Part shown: positions 44,845-54,232 of the stretch, piece after piece | Layout: the number at the start of each line of letters is the position of its first letter | How positions within the stretch are numbered: position 1 is the stretch's first letter | Program-made: the position numbers and the translations under genes | Notes under the pieces: model-generated | The model's input: only the letters and a program-made list of their open reading frames with translations | Databases searched by the model: none | What the model was told of the DNA's origin: nothing | Assembly (NCBI GenBank): GCA_030704615.1 | Contig: CM060731.1 | Coordinates: forward strand, 58,384,756 to 58,448,755 | From: Takakia lepidozioides | Taxonomy: Eukaryota; Streptophyta; Takakiopsida; Takakiales; Takakiaceae | Length of the DNA: 64,000 bases | Direction: 5' to 3'

Positions 44845-46069
44845 GGTTGTGGGGGATCCTCAATTTGAAGGCAATTTTGACTGAACGCCACTTCATATCG
44901 ATTTCACCTTTTTTTCGTTATTGTGCGCATCAATGTAGGATTTGGGTACATTGTGGGTTGTGATCAGCAGTGCAGACTTTGCAATACTTGCATGTTCAGA
45001 CTAAACTTTATTTGGGCAATGAAGGGCGCACCCAACTTTGAAGCACCCTTGCATCTGGTCATTCTTTCTGTTGTTCTGGCCATGCTTAGTCAATTGTCCA
45101 TGTCATGAGCAGGTTGTTGCCGCAGTGCTTTGGAATTGTGTTTATGTATATGAGTCATATTTCACATGGACTGTGAAACTGACAGTGTGGACAGTATCAC
45201 GATTTGTGATATGATCATGATGCCTATGGAATAATTGTGCACACCATGACGTCACAAATATGTGAAATCAACCGTAGCTTGCTTGTGGCATCTTCCACAT
45301 TTTTGTGGAATGACCTACAACATCAGCAGTAGAATATTTCAGACCCACTATGGTATGCTCCTGTGGCTATGTGGAATGACCTACAGTATAGGCAGTAAAA
45401 TACTACACACCCACTCCATGCAGATTACGCCACGTGCCGTCCTCTCCAAAATACACGCGTTGCCCATACCGTTGCCCACATGTCGTCAAGCCCAGGTAAC
45501 AGGGTGTCGCATCATTTTCCCGTAGGTGTGGACAAGTCCACACCCTTTGTACGTTTAGGATCCACGTGGCGGTGTTTGCCATGGAACACGTGGCCCCCAA
45601 ACTTGCTGAAGCTGTGAAAATAGCTAGTGGATGGTCTCACACCGAATGGCTTTTTTCACACCCACATGCCACGCCAGACACGCGCTCCACATAAGTGCAC
45701 ATCGCCTCTTTGTCTCCATACACGTGTCATCCCCACAAAAATACATGTGTTGCACACACCGTTGCCCAGATGTCGTGAAACCCTGGTGACAGGCAATCGC
45801 ATGGTTTTCCCGTAGGTGTGGACAAGTCCACACCTTTGTACATCTACGATCCACGTGGCAGTGTTCGCCAAAGCACACGTCGTTCGTGGAAAAAGCCATG
45901 AACCCCGTGAAAAGGCCACCCGTGGACTTTTCCACAGGGCCACCCGAGAGCCAGGCCGTCCACGGGGTGTCCGAAAGCACTCGTCGTTTCTTACACCCAC
46001 GGCAGGTGTGGACTGGGGCGGATTCCACAGGAAAAAGTGTGAAAAAAACCGTGGAAAAAGCCGTTTTTT
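44845..46069. repeat. CACTA right subterminal region with tandem duplication
   Basis: Non-coding. 45431-45580 and 45721-45870 are diverged direct copies (shared: GTTGCCCA, TTTTCCCGTAGGTGTGGACA, ATCCACGTGGC). From 45800 to 46070 GTGGAC, CCGTGGAAAAAG and TTTCCACAGG words recur in both orientations, including GTGTGGACAAGTCCACACC, as expected of transposase-binding subterminal repeats. Confidence 0.55.
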
Positions 46070-46078
46070 CTTCTAGTG
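46059..46078. mobile_element. CACTA right terminus
   Basis: The reverse complement of the last bases reads CACTAGAAGAAAAAACGGCT, a typical CACTA terminus, ending at 46078 and followed by AGT as candidate 3-bp duplication. The matching left terminus was not found in the window. Confidence 0.55.
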
Positions 46079-46080
46079 AG

Positions 46081-46793
46081 TGTTCAGTGAGCGGGAGATA
46101 GGGGAGTACTGCTTTGTCTCTACCTGGCAGAAAGAGGAGGAGGGTTGGTTAGAGCGAGCTACTGTAGCTTGGGACAAGGTTAGTGGCAGGTTTCTGGACA
46201 TAGATATACCGCCTACACCTTACCATCATGCATAGCGAGGCACTTTGAGAGAAGTCTGGCAGTTGATAGCATAGATCAGGATTAGATCTTGCTTGGTCGG
46301 GCTTCTATTCTTCCCCTCCATCTCTTTACTATTTTCATTACTTTATACTTGTAGTTGCCAAAGCCTCTCTTGGTGGAGGCCAGTCAGTCCGGGGTTTTGG
46401 GCTGGGATATTCTGCAGGATCAACATTGCAGATGGATTTTGGTGTGGGGGTGTTGATGTTTTGATTTCTTGTGTTTGGATCCCCCCCAACACCTGCATGC
46501 TTGACTGTGCGCCATGTTGGTTTGTGTGGGCGCTTGCTTTCATAGGGATTAGGCCGGATTTGATCACCGGTCAATCCTAGAGTATGCTGTCGGTGGTGAG
46601 GCTGGAGTGATGACCAGCAAGACCACCAGTGTTTCTTCTATGGTGAGACTGGGTTGATGACCAGCCAACCATAGGAGTTCTTGCGGTGGATGCAGGTGCA
46701 GGTGCCCCGAGCCACTGGGATATGACCCTTAAACTGCAACAGGTACCTACCCGTGTCACTATTAGAATTAGTACTAGAGCCTTATAGTGTCAC
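46081..46793. other. 5' region of the methyltransferase retroelement (LTR/leader not delimited)
   Basis: No gene. It should contain the LTR and leader of the element whose gag starts at about 46.8 kb, but the usual TGGTATCAGAGC primer site is absent, so either another tRNA is used or the LTR was destroyed, possibly by the CACTA insertion that ends at 46078. Confidence 0.4.
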
Positions 46794-47570
46794 GTGGGGG
46801 AGGTGCACATTGAGAGTGTCATCACGGAGTTACCCAGGGGTTCTAAGGGGAGTACGGCTACAGGCAGTAGCAGTGAGAGTGGGTTCACCAGACGAGGTGT
46901 TCGTTTCAGACCACCTTCACCTCTACCCTCAACTAGTGCAGAGTCAGACACAGACTTGGAGGCTTCATCAACAGGTGTGCAGTTTCATTCGCCATTATTG
47001 TGGGACGACATAGAGGAGATGTATGGAGCTACCAAGGGGCCTTGTAGGTACTCTAGAGCTGTGGGCATAATTGAGTTGGATGACTTTATCCAGGAGTTTG
47101 ATAGCTGGTGTGATTTGCAGCAGATGCGCAATCCACAGCTATTCACCCCATTCATGGCGTGGAAGGGACTGTTCCAACATTTGGAAAGCCCGCCTATGGA
47201 CGATTACCACGAGTTCAGGCGAGGACATGAAGCAGAGATTGAGGAGTGGAGGATGTATTGGTCACCTGACTACGTCTCCATTACTCGAGGCACGACGCGA
47301 CCAGTAGCTGCATCAGTACCAATATCTCCCACTGCCAGCACTAGTAGTGGAACAAGTAGTGTCGGTACTTCTGCAGGTGGTACCAGTTCAAAAGGTGCTA
47401 CTACTCCTTCTGCCACGACTACAACACATGTGCCTGGATTCAACCCGGTGGTGGAGTTCTTCCAGGAGTTGCGGAGGAACTACCAAGGTGTACGGACTGA
47501 GAAGCTGCGAAGTTTGCAAGACTTCCAGCGCAAACCAGTGAGAGCCTGCGAGAGGCGTACACTCGTATGA
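46794..47570 (+). CDS. Gag N-terminal part of the methyltransferase retroelement
   Basis: Open frame encoding a Ser/Thr-rich leader and a gag-like helical region (YSRAVGIIELDDFIQEFDSW ... FMAWKGLFQHLE ... DYHEFRRGHEAEIEEWRMYW), then a low-complexity Ser/Gly/Thr stretch and ELRRNYQGVRTEKLRSLQDF. There is no ATG near its beginning; a TAG lies just upstream and the first in-frame ATG is at about 47019, so the true start is unclear. The end is a single-base frameshift at about 47540: the retrotransposon gag domain continues in the next frame (start 47567). Both pieces were one protein originally. Confidence 0.7.
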   Translation: MGEVHIESVITELPRGSKGSTATGSSSESGFTRRGVRFRPPSPLPSTSAESDTDLEASSTGVQFHSPLLWDDIEEMYGATKGPCRYSRAVGIIELDDFIQEFDSWCDLQQMRNPQLFTPFMAWKGLFQHLESPPMDDYHEFRRGHEAEIEEWRMYWSPDYVSITRGTTRPVAASVPISPTASTSSGTSSVGTSAGGTSSKGATTPSATTTTHVPGFNPVVEFFQELRRNYQGVRTEKLRSLQDFQRKPVRACERRTLV

Positions 47571-50458
47571 GGCGCTTGATAAGTGTGACCCAAGGGGTTA
47601 CTGAAGCTCAGGCAATCCAGTTTTGGTATGGAATTCTGGACAAGGAGCTCAAGAGAAGGGTGCGAGATGCAACTCTATTACAAGCAGCCCAACCCACATT
47701 AGCAGATGTATTTCTGCTGGCTGAGCGGATTGAGCTCAACATGGTGGAGGAGCGCATTGTTACCATTGGATTTGGCAAGGACATGCCTGCACGAGGCGCA
47801 GCTGCCAGCCCACATGCACAAGGGACTGCCCAACAGCGTGGTCAGGGGGGCAAGGTTTCCCAACCCAAGTTCCATGGAGCTTACAGGGGACCTCAGGTGC
47901 AGAGGCCCGTGGCATCTTTTGCAGGCCAACAGCAATCAGGGGTGATATGTTGGACATGTGGAGGACCCCATGTCAAGAGAGATTTCCCAGAGAGTGGCAA
48001 AAGGCCGGCACAAGCACAGCTTGCACAGTTGCAGTGTGGGCATTGTGGCAAGTATGGGCATGGAGATGCCCAGTGTTATGACTTGCATCCTGAGTTGCGC
48101 CCAGGCCAGTTCCAAGGGAACAATGGTGGCCGGGGGCGAGGTGGACCAGCCCAGAGAGGACGAGGTGGCCGGGCACAAGGTGCAAGCCAAGTGCAAGCTC
48201 AACATGGCCAAGGACGCGGAGGTCAGGGTGTTGACCAAGGCATGGCCAACCGACTTCAGCAGCTAGAGCAGAGACTCGCTGCCATGGCTACAGCTCAGGC
48301 GGTACCGGCTCCCAGGCGGGATGGTCCACCTCTTGCGCCTGAGGGAGGAGATATGGGAGACATGGGATTCATGTGCGGAGCAGCACTACCACTAGTGCAG
48401 GTGGAGTCTGCTGCAGCTGTGACTCGAGGAGCAGCACGAGTTCCTGAGCCACGAGGTGCAGAGGTGGAATTGGATCCACAGCGTGGGAAGGCAAGCCGTC
48501 AGGCGAGGCTTCCTCAGTCATTCACATTGGCGGAGACTGTGTCAACGCCATCCATGGCACCTAGTTCTCGCCCGACTGTTACCGAGGCGGAGGTTACTAT
48601 GCCATTGGGGAGAGCTACACGTGCAGCACTGACACCTGCTACCAAGGCTAGTGCAGCCGGTGTGTTGTTGGGGGCAGCCACCTCTGTGTGTCAAGCCCCA
48701 CTATTCTCGGCAACCATGATTGCGACGCTGGGGGTAAGACTAGCTGCAGTGTTCAAACTAGCAGCAACACTCTGTGAGAGTGGGGATGTCACTTCATCTT
48801 CTGCGGAGTTAGTGGAAGGTGTAGTGGCAGAGGGATCCTCGGATTTGAGGGTCAAGACTACCACGACTGCGCCATGGCAAGCTGCAGCTGCCAGGTTGAC
48901 GGAGCTGCCAGCTAGGCCAGCCTTTGAGCGCGCCATGGTGACACCTGGAGTTGTCTTGTTAGACAACCAGGATGACATTTTCACTTTGAGTGGACCGGCA
49001 AGCAAGAAGTACCGGCCAGTGCGGGTCTTGTTGAACTCGGGAGCTCATCCACTGATGTTGGGCAGAGCTGCTATTGCAGGTTTGGGCCTCATGGAGGTGG
49101 ATATGGAGCCTTGTCCTTTCCAGATACATACATCTCTGGGAGGATCAGAGCAGGCTCGGGGCATGACACGGCGTGAGTTGGCCATTGGACTACAGCCGGA
49201 TCACCCTACAGATGGCTCAGTGATGCGAGCCAATTCCATTGTGACAGACGCGGTCTCGTACGATGTCCTGGTTGGTGGGGCTGTGTTGTACCCCATGGGC
49301 TTCATCCTGGATTTTTGGGAGGAGTCAGCTTCCTATAGGCCTGGATGGCAGTCAGGGGAGGGTCGTCGTGTACAGCTCCCTGTGACATTCATTGGAGGTA
49401 TTGCGGCTGCCCAGCGGGGCAGGATGCCAACACTAGCCGCCTTTACAGCTGCAGTTAGTTGGCCTGGAGAATTGTTGGAGGGCAATGCCCATGCAGAGGA
49501 TGTGCCACCTCCCGCAGAGCAAGATGACATGCATGGTACGGCGGAGTTGCCTGCCATGGTTGCTCACACTCCATTGTGGGGTACGGGCAAAGATTTGCAG
49601 CAGGCTGCTGATGGACGGGTGCAACAAGCCTGGGTAAAGGCCTTTGTACCGTCAGGGGAAGAGGAGAGTGCGGTGACTGCACCAGGAACACCTCAGTTGT
49701 TGCCATTGGACACCACACCTCTTGTGTGGCAGTGCCCGGATGAAGGCATATGCCTTCTGGACTTGTTTGGCGGGATCAGCACTGGATTGGCTGCAGTGCT
49801 GCAGGCAGGTGTACGAGTTCGACGTTACCTGTATGTGGAGAGGGATGAGACTGCACGACGTATCTCACTGCGCCATGTTGCTCAATTGGTACAGCAGTAC
49901 CCTGATTTGTTGCCAGTGTCTGCAGTTCGTGGATACCAACAAGCCTTGCCAGCAGACATTTCGTTGCTGGGGGCGCAGGATTTGGAGCAGGTTGGCTCCA
50001 TTGATCTGGTAGTGGCAGGTTGGCCCTGCCAAGGGCATTCATCAGCCGGGCATGGCAATGGATTGCGAGACTCGAGGACGGGTCTGTTTTGGGAGATGGT
50101 GCGGATTTTGCGCCACCTGCAGCTTCATCAAGCTGTACCTCTAACATACATCTTGGAGAATGTGCCACTGATGGGTGATTCTCGGGCCAGGGTGATGGAC
50201 AGTGTGCATCAAGTCCGGTCATGGCTTGGGTCAGCAGTGTTGTTGGATGCAGCTGCAGTGGGGTCACGGGCTCATCGTCCACGGCTTTGGTGGACTAACT
50301 TGATGCCACCCGCACTGCTCAAGCGTGCATTTGATGGGGTGCAGCGGCCAGCACACCTCACAGTGGATAGCATTTTGGACACAGGGAGGCAGTCTCAACG
50401 TGTGAGACACAATGACCGTTCGCCTTTGGTAGTGGTCAACAGGATGGGTCAACCATAA
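47567..50458 (+). CDS. Retrotransposon polyprotein: gag, zinc knuckle, protease, C5-cytosine DNA methyltransferase
   Basis: 963 open codons. Residues 1-70 finish the gag domain (MRRLISVTQGVTEAQ..., FWYGILDKELKRRVRDA). Residue 128 starts a damaged knuckle (CWTCGGPHVKRDF, last Cys replaced by Phe); residue 157 starts an intact one (CGHCGKYGHGDAQC); a Gly/Arg/Gln-rich RNA-binding-type stretch follows. A retropepsin-like domain has LLNSGA (Asn490 replaces the catalytic Asp). From residue 728 a C5-cytosine methyltransferase begins: motif I LLDLFGGISTGLAAVLQAG (730-748), motif IV VVAGWPCQGHSS with catalytic Cys821 (50027-50029), motif VI LENVP (Glu864), motif VIII HRPRLWW (903-909). The DLFGG and HRPRLWW forms resemble the DNMT3/DRM type. 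A TAA at 50456 truncates it before motifs IX-X. Methyltransferase capture by retrotransposons is known in a few algae and dinoflagellates; finding it here is unusual. Confidence 0.85.
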   Translation: MRRLISVTQGVTEAQAIQFWYGILDKELKRRVRDATLLQAAQPTLADVFLLAERIELNMVEERIVTIGFGKDMPARGAAASPHAQGTAQQRGQGGKVSQPKFHGAYRGPQVQRPVASFAGQQQSGVICWTCGGPHVKRDFPESGKRPAQAQLAQLQCGHCGKYGHGDAQCYDLHPELRPGQFQGNNGGRGRGGPAQRGRGGRAQGASQVQAQHGQGRGGQGVDQGMANRLQQLEQRLAAMATAQAVPAPRRDGPPLAPEGGDMGDMGFMCGAALPLVQVESAAAVTRGAARVPEPRGAEVELDPQRGKASRQARLPQSFTLAETVSTPSMAPSSRPTVTEAEVTMPLGRATRAALTPATKASAAGVLLGAATSVCQAPLFSATMIATLGVRLAAVFKLAATLCESGDVTSSSAELVEGVVAEGSSDLRVKTTTTAPWQAAAARLTELPARPAFERAMVTPGVVLLDNQDDIFTLSGPASKKYRPVRVLLNSGAHPLMLGRAAIAGLGLMEVDMEPCPFQIHTSLGGSEQARGMTRRELAIGLQPDHPTDGSVMRANSIVTDAVSYDVLVGGAVLYPMGFILDFWEESASYRPGWQSGEGRRVQLPVTFIGGIAAAQRGRMPTLAAFTAAVSWPGELLEGNAHAEDVPPPAEQDDMHGTAELPAMVAHTPLWGTGKDLQQAADGRVQQAWVKAFVPSGEEESAVTAPGTPQLLPLDTTPLVWQCPDEGICLLDLFGGISTGLAAVLQAGVRVRRYLYVERDETARRISLRHVAQLVQQYPDLLPVSAVRGYQQALPADISLLGAQDLEQVGSIDLVVAGWPCQGHSSAGHGNGLRDSRTGLFWEMVRILRHLQLHQAVPLTYILENVPLMGDSRARVMDSVHQVRSWLGSAVLLDAAAVGSRAHRPRLWWTNLMPPALLKRAFDGVQRPAHLTVDSILDTGRQSQRVRHNDRSPLVVVNRMGQP

Positions 50459-51139
50459 GCAGCATTACCTACACTGCTCAGCTTCCCAGGATCCCATGCT
50501 TTTCGGGATGGTGGACCTGGCCTCTTGTGGGATAGCCAGTTGCAACAATTAGTGGAGCCCACTGCTGACGAGCACAAGCGGGCGATGGGTTTTACCACTA
50601 GTACCATGGCGGTGCCCTCTTTTTTTTGAGGCATCACGTCATCAGGTGTTGGGGCAAGCAATGGATCTCAATTGCTTGACCTGGATCATCAGCTTGGCTA
50701 TGGCTGAGCAGCGCAGAGTGCGAAGTATACTTCCCTTCATGGTCTCCCTGCCTACCGAGATGGTATAGGCAGCGAGTGGGGGCGAGCAGGTGGGGACCAC
50801 AAGGTGCAGGCCGCATCCATGGCACACGTGGGAGGTGCTTGAGGTTCATAAGGAGTTGGCAGCCAAGGCGGCGGTGATGGATCAGGTTGGGGATTTTTCT
50901 CGGGTTGAGGAGGACCTCAAGGATGGGATGATGGGGCAGGGTGAGACATTGTCACGGACAGAGGAGGCAGTGGTCACTGCTCATGAGGTTGCAGCATAGC
51001 AACCACGGGACGCGTCTTCTACCTCTAAGCCTGCTGGACTCAAGGTTGCAGTCACGGAGGACAACTGGGAGCCTGATATTGGACCTATAGTCACCGGAGG
51101 AGAGAGATGACGTATACGGTGGTTCTTGAGGGCTTACAG
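50459..51139 (+). pseudogene. Remainder of methyltransferase domain and linker, broken by stops
   Basis: Reading through the TAA at 50456, the same frame gives AALPTLLSFPGSHAFRDGGP, then EHKRAMGFTTSTMAVPS (motif IX-like RAMGF). After a disrupted T-run at about 50620-50627, another frame gives the HQVLGQAMDLNCLTWIISLA segment, which fits motif X. Beyond about 50740 comes an acidic linker (DQVGDFSRVEEDLKDGMM..., AVTEDNWEPDIGPIV) that would lead to reverse transcriptase, but the element is cut at 51139 by an inserted LTR. Reverse transcriptase, RNase H and integrase of this element are not in the window. Confidence 0.75.
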
Positions 51140-51777
51140 TGTCGCGGCCCTTTGCCTTGAGGGCAGGGGGTCGGGACACAAGAGGGGCTGCTCCTGTGGT
51201 GGGGGCAGTGGCAGCGATAGGTATGGGGGGCAGAAGCACCCTTGAGTGCCCAAGGCACTCAAGGAGGCGGAGGCACTCACTAGGTGGAGCCCCGCACACC
51301 GGGTTGCGGTGGGGGTGGCTCCACAAGGGGTGGTGGTAGCTTAGCGGGACCGTGGTGGGTGGGCCAAGACTCACCGCGACTCATCACCGGGAGTCGAGGG
51401 TGTTCGTGGTGGTTCGCCATAAAATGACATGGTTGTTTGTGAAACCCCCGCGGACAGCTACAGAAGTATATATAGGGAGTAGTAACCTCGAGAACGGTGC
51501 AAGTCCGTTAGTGACCAAAAACTAGTGAGTAAGCGAGCGAGCCGGAAAGCGACCAAAGAGTGGGGAGCTGTTTCGGACTGCCAACTACCAAAGGGAATTC
51601 CGCTGGTTCCAAATCGTTGGAGGGTTCTTTGGGAGATCAAAGGGGGGACCGTTATGCCCCGGTGAGCAGCCGGAGCTCCAAGTTGGCCCGGCGGCCAGGT
51701 TGGGAGTTAGGCGCGCGTATCCAGCGAGTAACTATGACTTGAGGGGGGGAGAGTTTACCGAAGTGAGGTGCGCGACA
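51140..51777 (+). mobile_element. 5' LTR of a Ty3/gypsy element
   Basis: 638 bp starting TGTCGCGGCCCTTTGCC and ending GGTGCGCGACA, with the TG...CA ends of an LTR, followed three bases later by a primer-binding site. A TATATATA box lies at 51467-51474. A 120-bp fragment of the same LTR lies inverted at 39608-39733. It is inserted in the methyltransferase element. Confidence 0.85.
51467..51474 (+). promoter_or_regulatory. TATA box in the LTR
   Basis: TATATATA followed by GGGAG in the middle of the LTR, the expected place for the U3 promoter that drives genomic RNA synthesis. Confidence 0.5.
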
Positions 51778-51779
51778 TT

Positions 51780-51791
51780 TGGTATCAGAGC
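51780..51791 (+). other. Primer-binding site (initiator tRNA-Met)
   Basis: TGGTATCAGAGC directly downstream of the LTR, the usual plant retrotransposon primer site. Confidence 0.9.
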
Positions 51792-51831
51792 TTAGAGTTC
51801 AGTACGCGATCGTCTTTGGGATTGGCCTCAT

Positions 51832-54232
51832 CATGGGGTCGGGCAAGCCAAAGCGAAAGCGGAACGGCCCAAAAGATGATGATCCTGGTGAGCCCGATGG
51901 GGGCGACGTGTCATCGAGGCGGCCGTTTGAGGGAGCGATACATGTTTCCGAAAACGAGGCCGCTCAAGAGCGGGAGGAATCTGAAGAGTCGGAGCCTGAG
52001 GAATCCTTGAGAGCTCCGACCGACCAACAGATGCCTCCCATGCCGGCAGCCTTTTGGGAAGGGTTGTTGGCGCAAATTTGGCGGGACGTTGAAAGACGTG
52101 TTGAAGGCGGCTAATGCCACTTCCACTAAGGCAAAGTTTAAGGTGAAGCCTAAGGAACCCGGCACCTTCGAGGACGTCCGAAATCGGAAGGCACTCAACA
52201 CCTGGCTCTTGGAGCTAGAGCAGTACTTCCGGGTGGCCAAGTTGAGTGACGAGGATCGGGTGGAAGTGGCTCCCACCTATTTGAGGGGCTATGCTCAACA
52301 ATGGTGGCAGAAACGCCTTCACGACCGAGGTCCAAGCCCGGAAACCTTGAACTGGAGTGGGTTCAAGGAATTGATGAAGAGGCAGTTTGTGCCCCTCAAC
52401 GCGTCCTGGCTTGCCCGGGACAAGATGAGGAATTTGAAGCAAACAGATGACATTCAGGGATATGTCCAGGCTTTAATGTGCTGTTGCTCAAAGTCGCGGA
52501 CATGACAGAACCAGAAATGGTCTTCAACTTTGTGGCGGGACTGGCCCCATGGGCCAGGCGGAAGTTGGAGGAGAAGCCACCTAAGACTTTGAACGAGGCA
52601 ATTGAGAGGGTTGAATGTTTCTCGGATGTCCCTAAGGGTGAAAGACAAGGCCGTACGGAGCTGAACCATAAGAAGACCCGGCGGGAAGGTGACTCCTTCC
52701 GACCGGAAAAGAAGTGGGATAGGCCACGCGGCAACAATGGCACGTGGAAATCGAAGGGAGGGCCTTTACAAGTCAAGGCGGCACCCGATGCTTCGAAAGG
52801 AAAAGCGGGTGGAGCGGCCTATGGCGGACAGAAGGCGACCTTTGATGGAGTGTGTTTCAATTGCGGGGAGCCCGGGCACATGGCCAAGAAGTGCACGCAA
52901 TTGAACATGACTCGGGTGACCACAGAGCTGTCGGAAGATACCATCAGTCGCTTGGTGGAAGCGGTGGTCGCGAGGACTTGCAAGGTAGGCAAATTTTCTT
53001 GTGAGTTGTATCAGGAAACTGGCACCTTACGTAAAGGGAGTCAGTTATTGTTCGTGGATGGGGTAATATCCGGAACTAACGTGTCGTTGTTGGTGGACAC
53101 AGGAGCGTCGCACTCCTTCATGACACCGGCAACGGCACAAAAACTGGGACTCCCGACAAGTGACGTGGGGGCCTCTATTCAGGTGCATTCTGCCAAAGGA
53201 GAACCGCAATTGGCGACAAGGTTGGCGTTGATGTTCCTCTTCAACTGGGGAGTTGGGAGGGACGTGAGAACTTCACCATCTGCGAGATCGATGGAGTGGA
53301 TCTCATTTTGGGGATGACCTTTTTGAGCAAATCCGGAGCGGTCATAGATGGCCGCAAGAGAGTAGTCACGCTGCCATGTGGGAATGGTGGCGAGGTCTTA
53401 CGAGTGTCGGAAACGCCCAAACCCGTGGGAGGGAGAATAAACCTTCTGTCAGCAAGGGAGTGGGCCGTGGAGGAGGCACACGAGCCCCAGTTTTTGCTCT
53501 ACATTAGAGAAGTGAAGGGAGAAGGCGATGGGGAGCCGAGCCCAGATTGGATCAAGGGGATTTTGGAGAAGTACCAGGATGTGATGCCGGAGGATTTACC
53601 AAGCGGCTTGCCACCGCAAAGAGGAGTTGACCACAAGATTGAGGTGATACCGGGATCGGAACCACCTGTCAAGGCGCCCTACCGGTTGAGCCATAGAGAG
53701 TTGGTCGAGCTGAAGACTCAGCTCAAAGATCTAATGTCAAAGGGGTACATCCAGCCGAGTAAGTCACCTTACGGAGCCCCGGTGCTATTCGCAGACAAGA
53801 AGGATGGGACGCTGCGGATGTGTGTCGATTACAGGGCTTTGAATAAGGTGACTATCAAAAACCGGTATCCTTTGCGAAGGATCGACGACCTTTTTGATCG
53901 GTTGGCAGGAGCGAAGTATTTCAGCCGGATCGATCTGCGCTCCGGCTATCATCAAATTCGAGTGGCGGAAGAAGATGAGGAGAAGACCACGTGCAGGACA
54001 AGGTATGGTTCATATGAGTTCTTGGTGATGCCTTTTGGACTCACCAACGCTCCCGCGACCTTTAGCACGCTGATGAACAGCCTTTTCCAGGAGTGGTTGG
54101 ATGACTTTCTGATCGTGTACATCGACGACATCTTGGTGTATTCAAAAACAAAGGAGGAACACCTGGAGCACCTCAAAAGGGTGTTCCAGAAATTGCGGGA
54201 AGGGAAGCTGTATGCCAAAGCTTCAAAGTGCG
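51832..54232 (+). pseudogene. Ty3/gypsy gag-protease-RT, frameshifted and truncated in RT
   Basis: Start at the ATG at 51832 (MGSGKPKRKRNG). Four frames succeed one another: 51832-52114 (acidic gag leader), 52089-52505 (gag: LNTWLLELEQYFRVAKLSDE, GYAQQWWQKRL), 52478-53317 (end of gag, CCHC knuckle CFNCGEPGHMAKKC at about 52855, protease LLVDTGASHSF at about 53090) and 53296 onward (rest of protease, then reverse transcriptase with [37 protein letters not shown] and the catalytic YIDD at about 54118). Three indels separate the frames. The RT ends abruptly at YAKASKC, where another element's LTR begins at 54233; RNase H and integrase are absent. The full YIDD and VDTGA sites suggest fairly recent activity. 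Confidence 0.85.
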
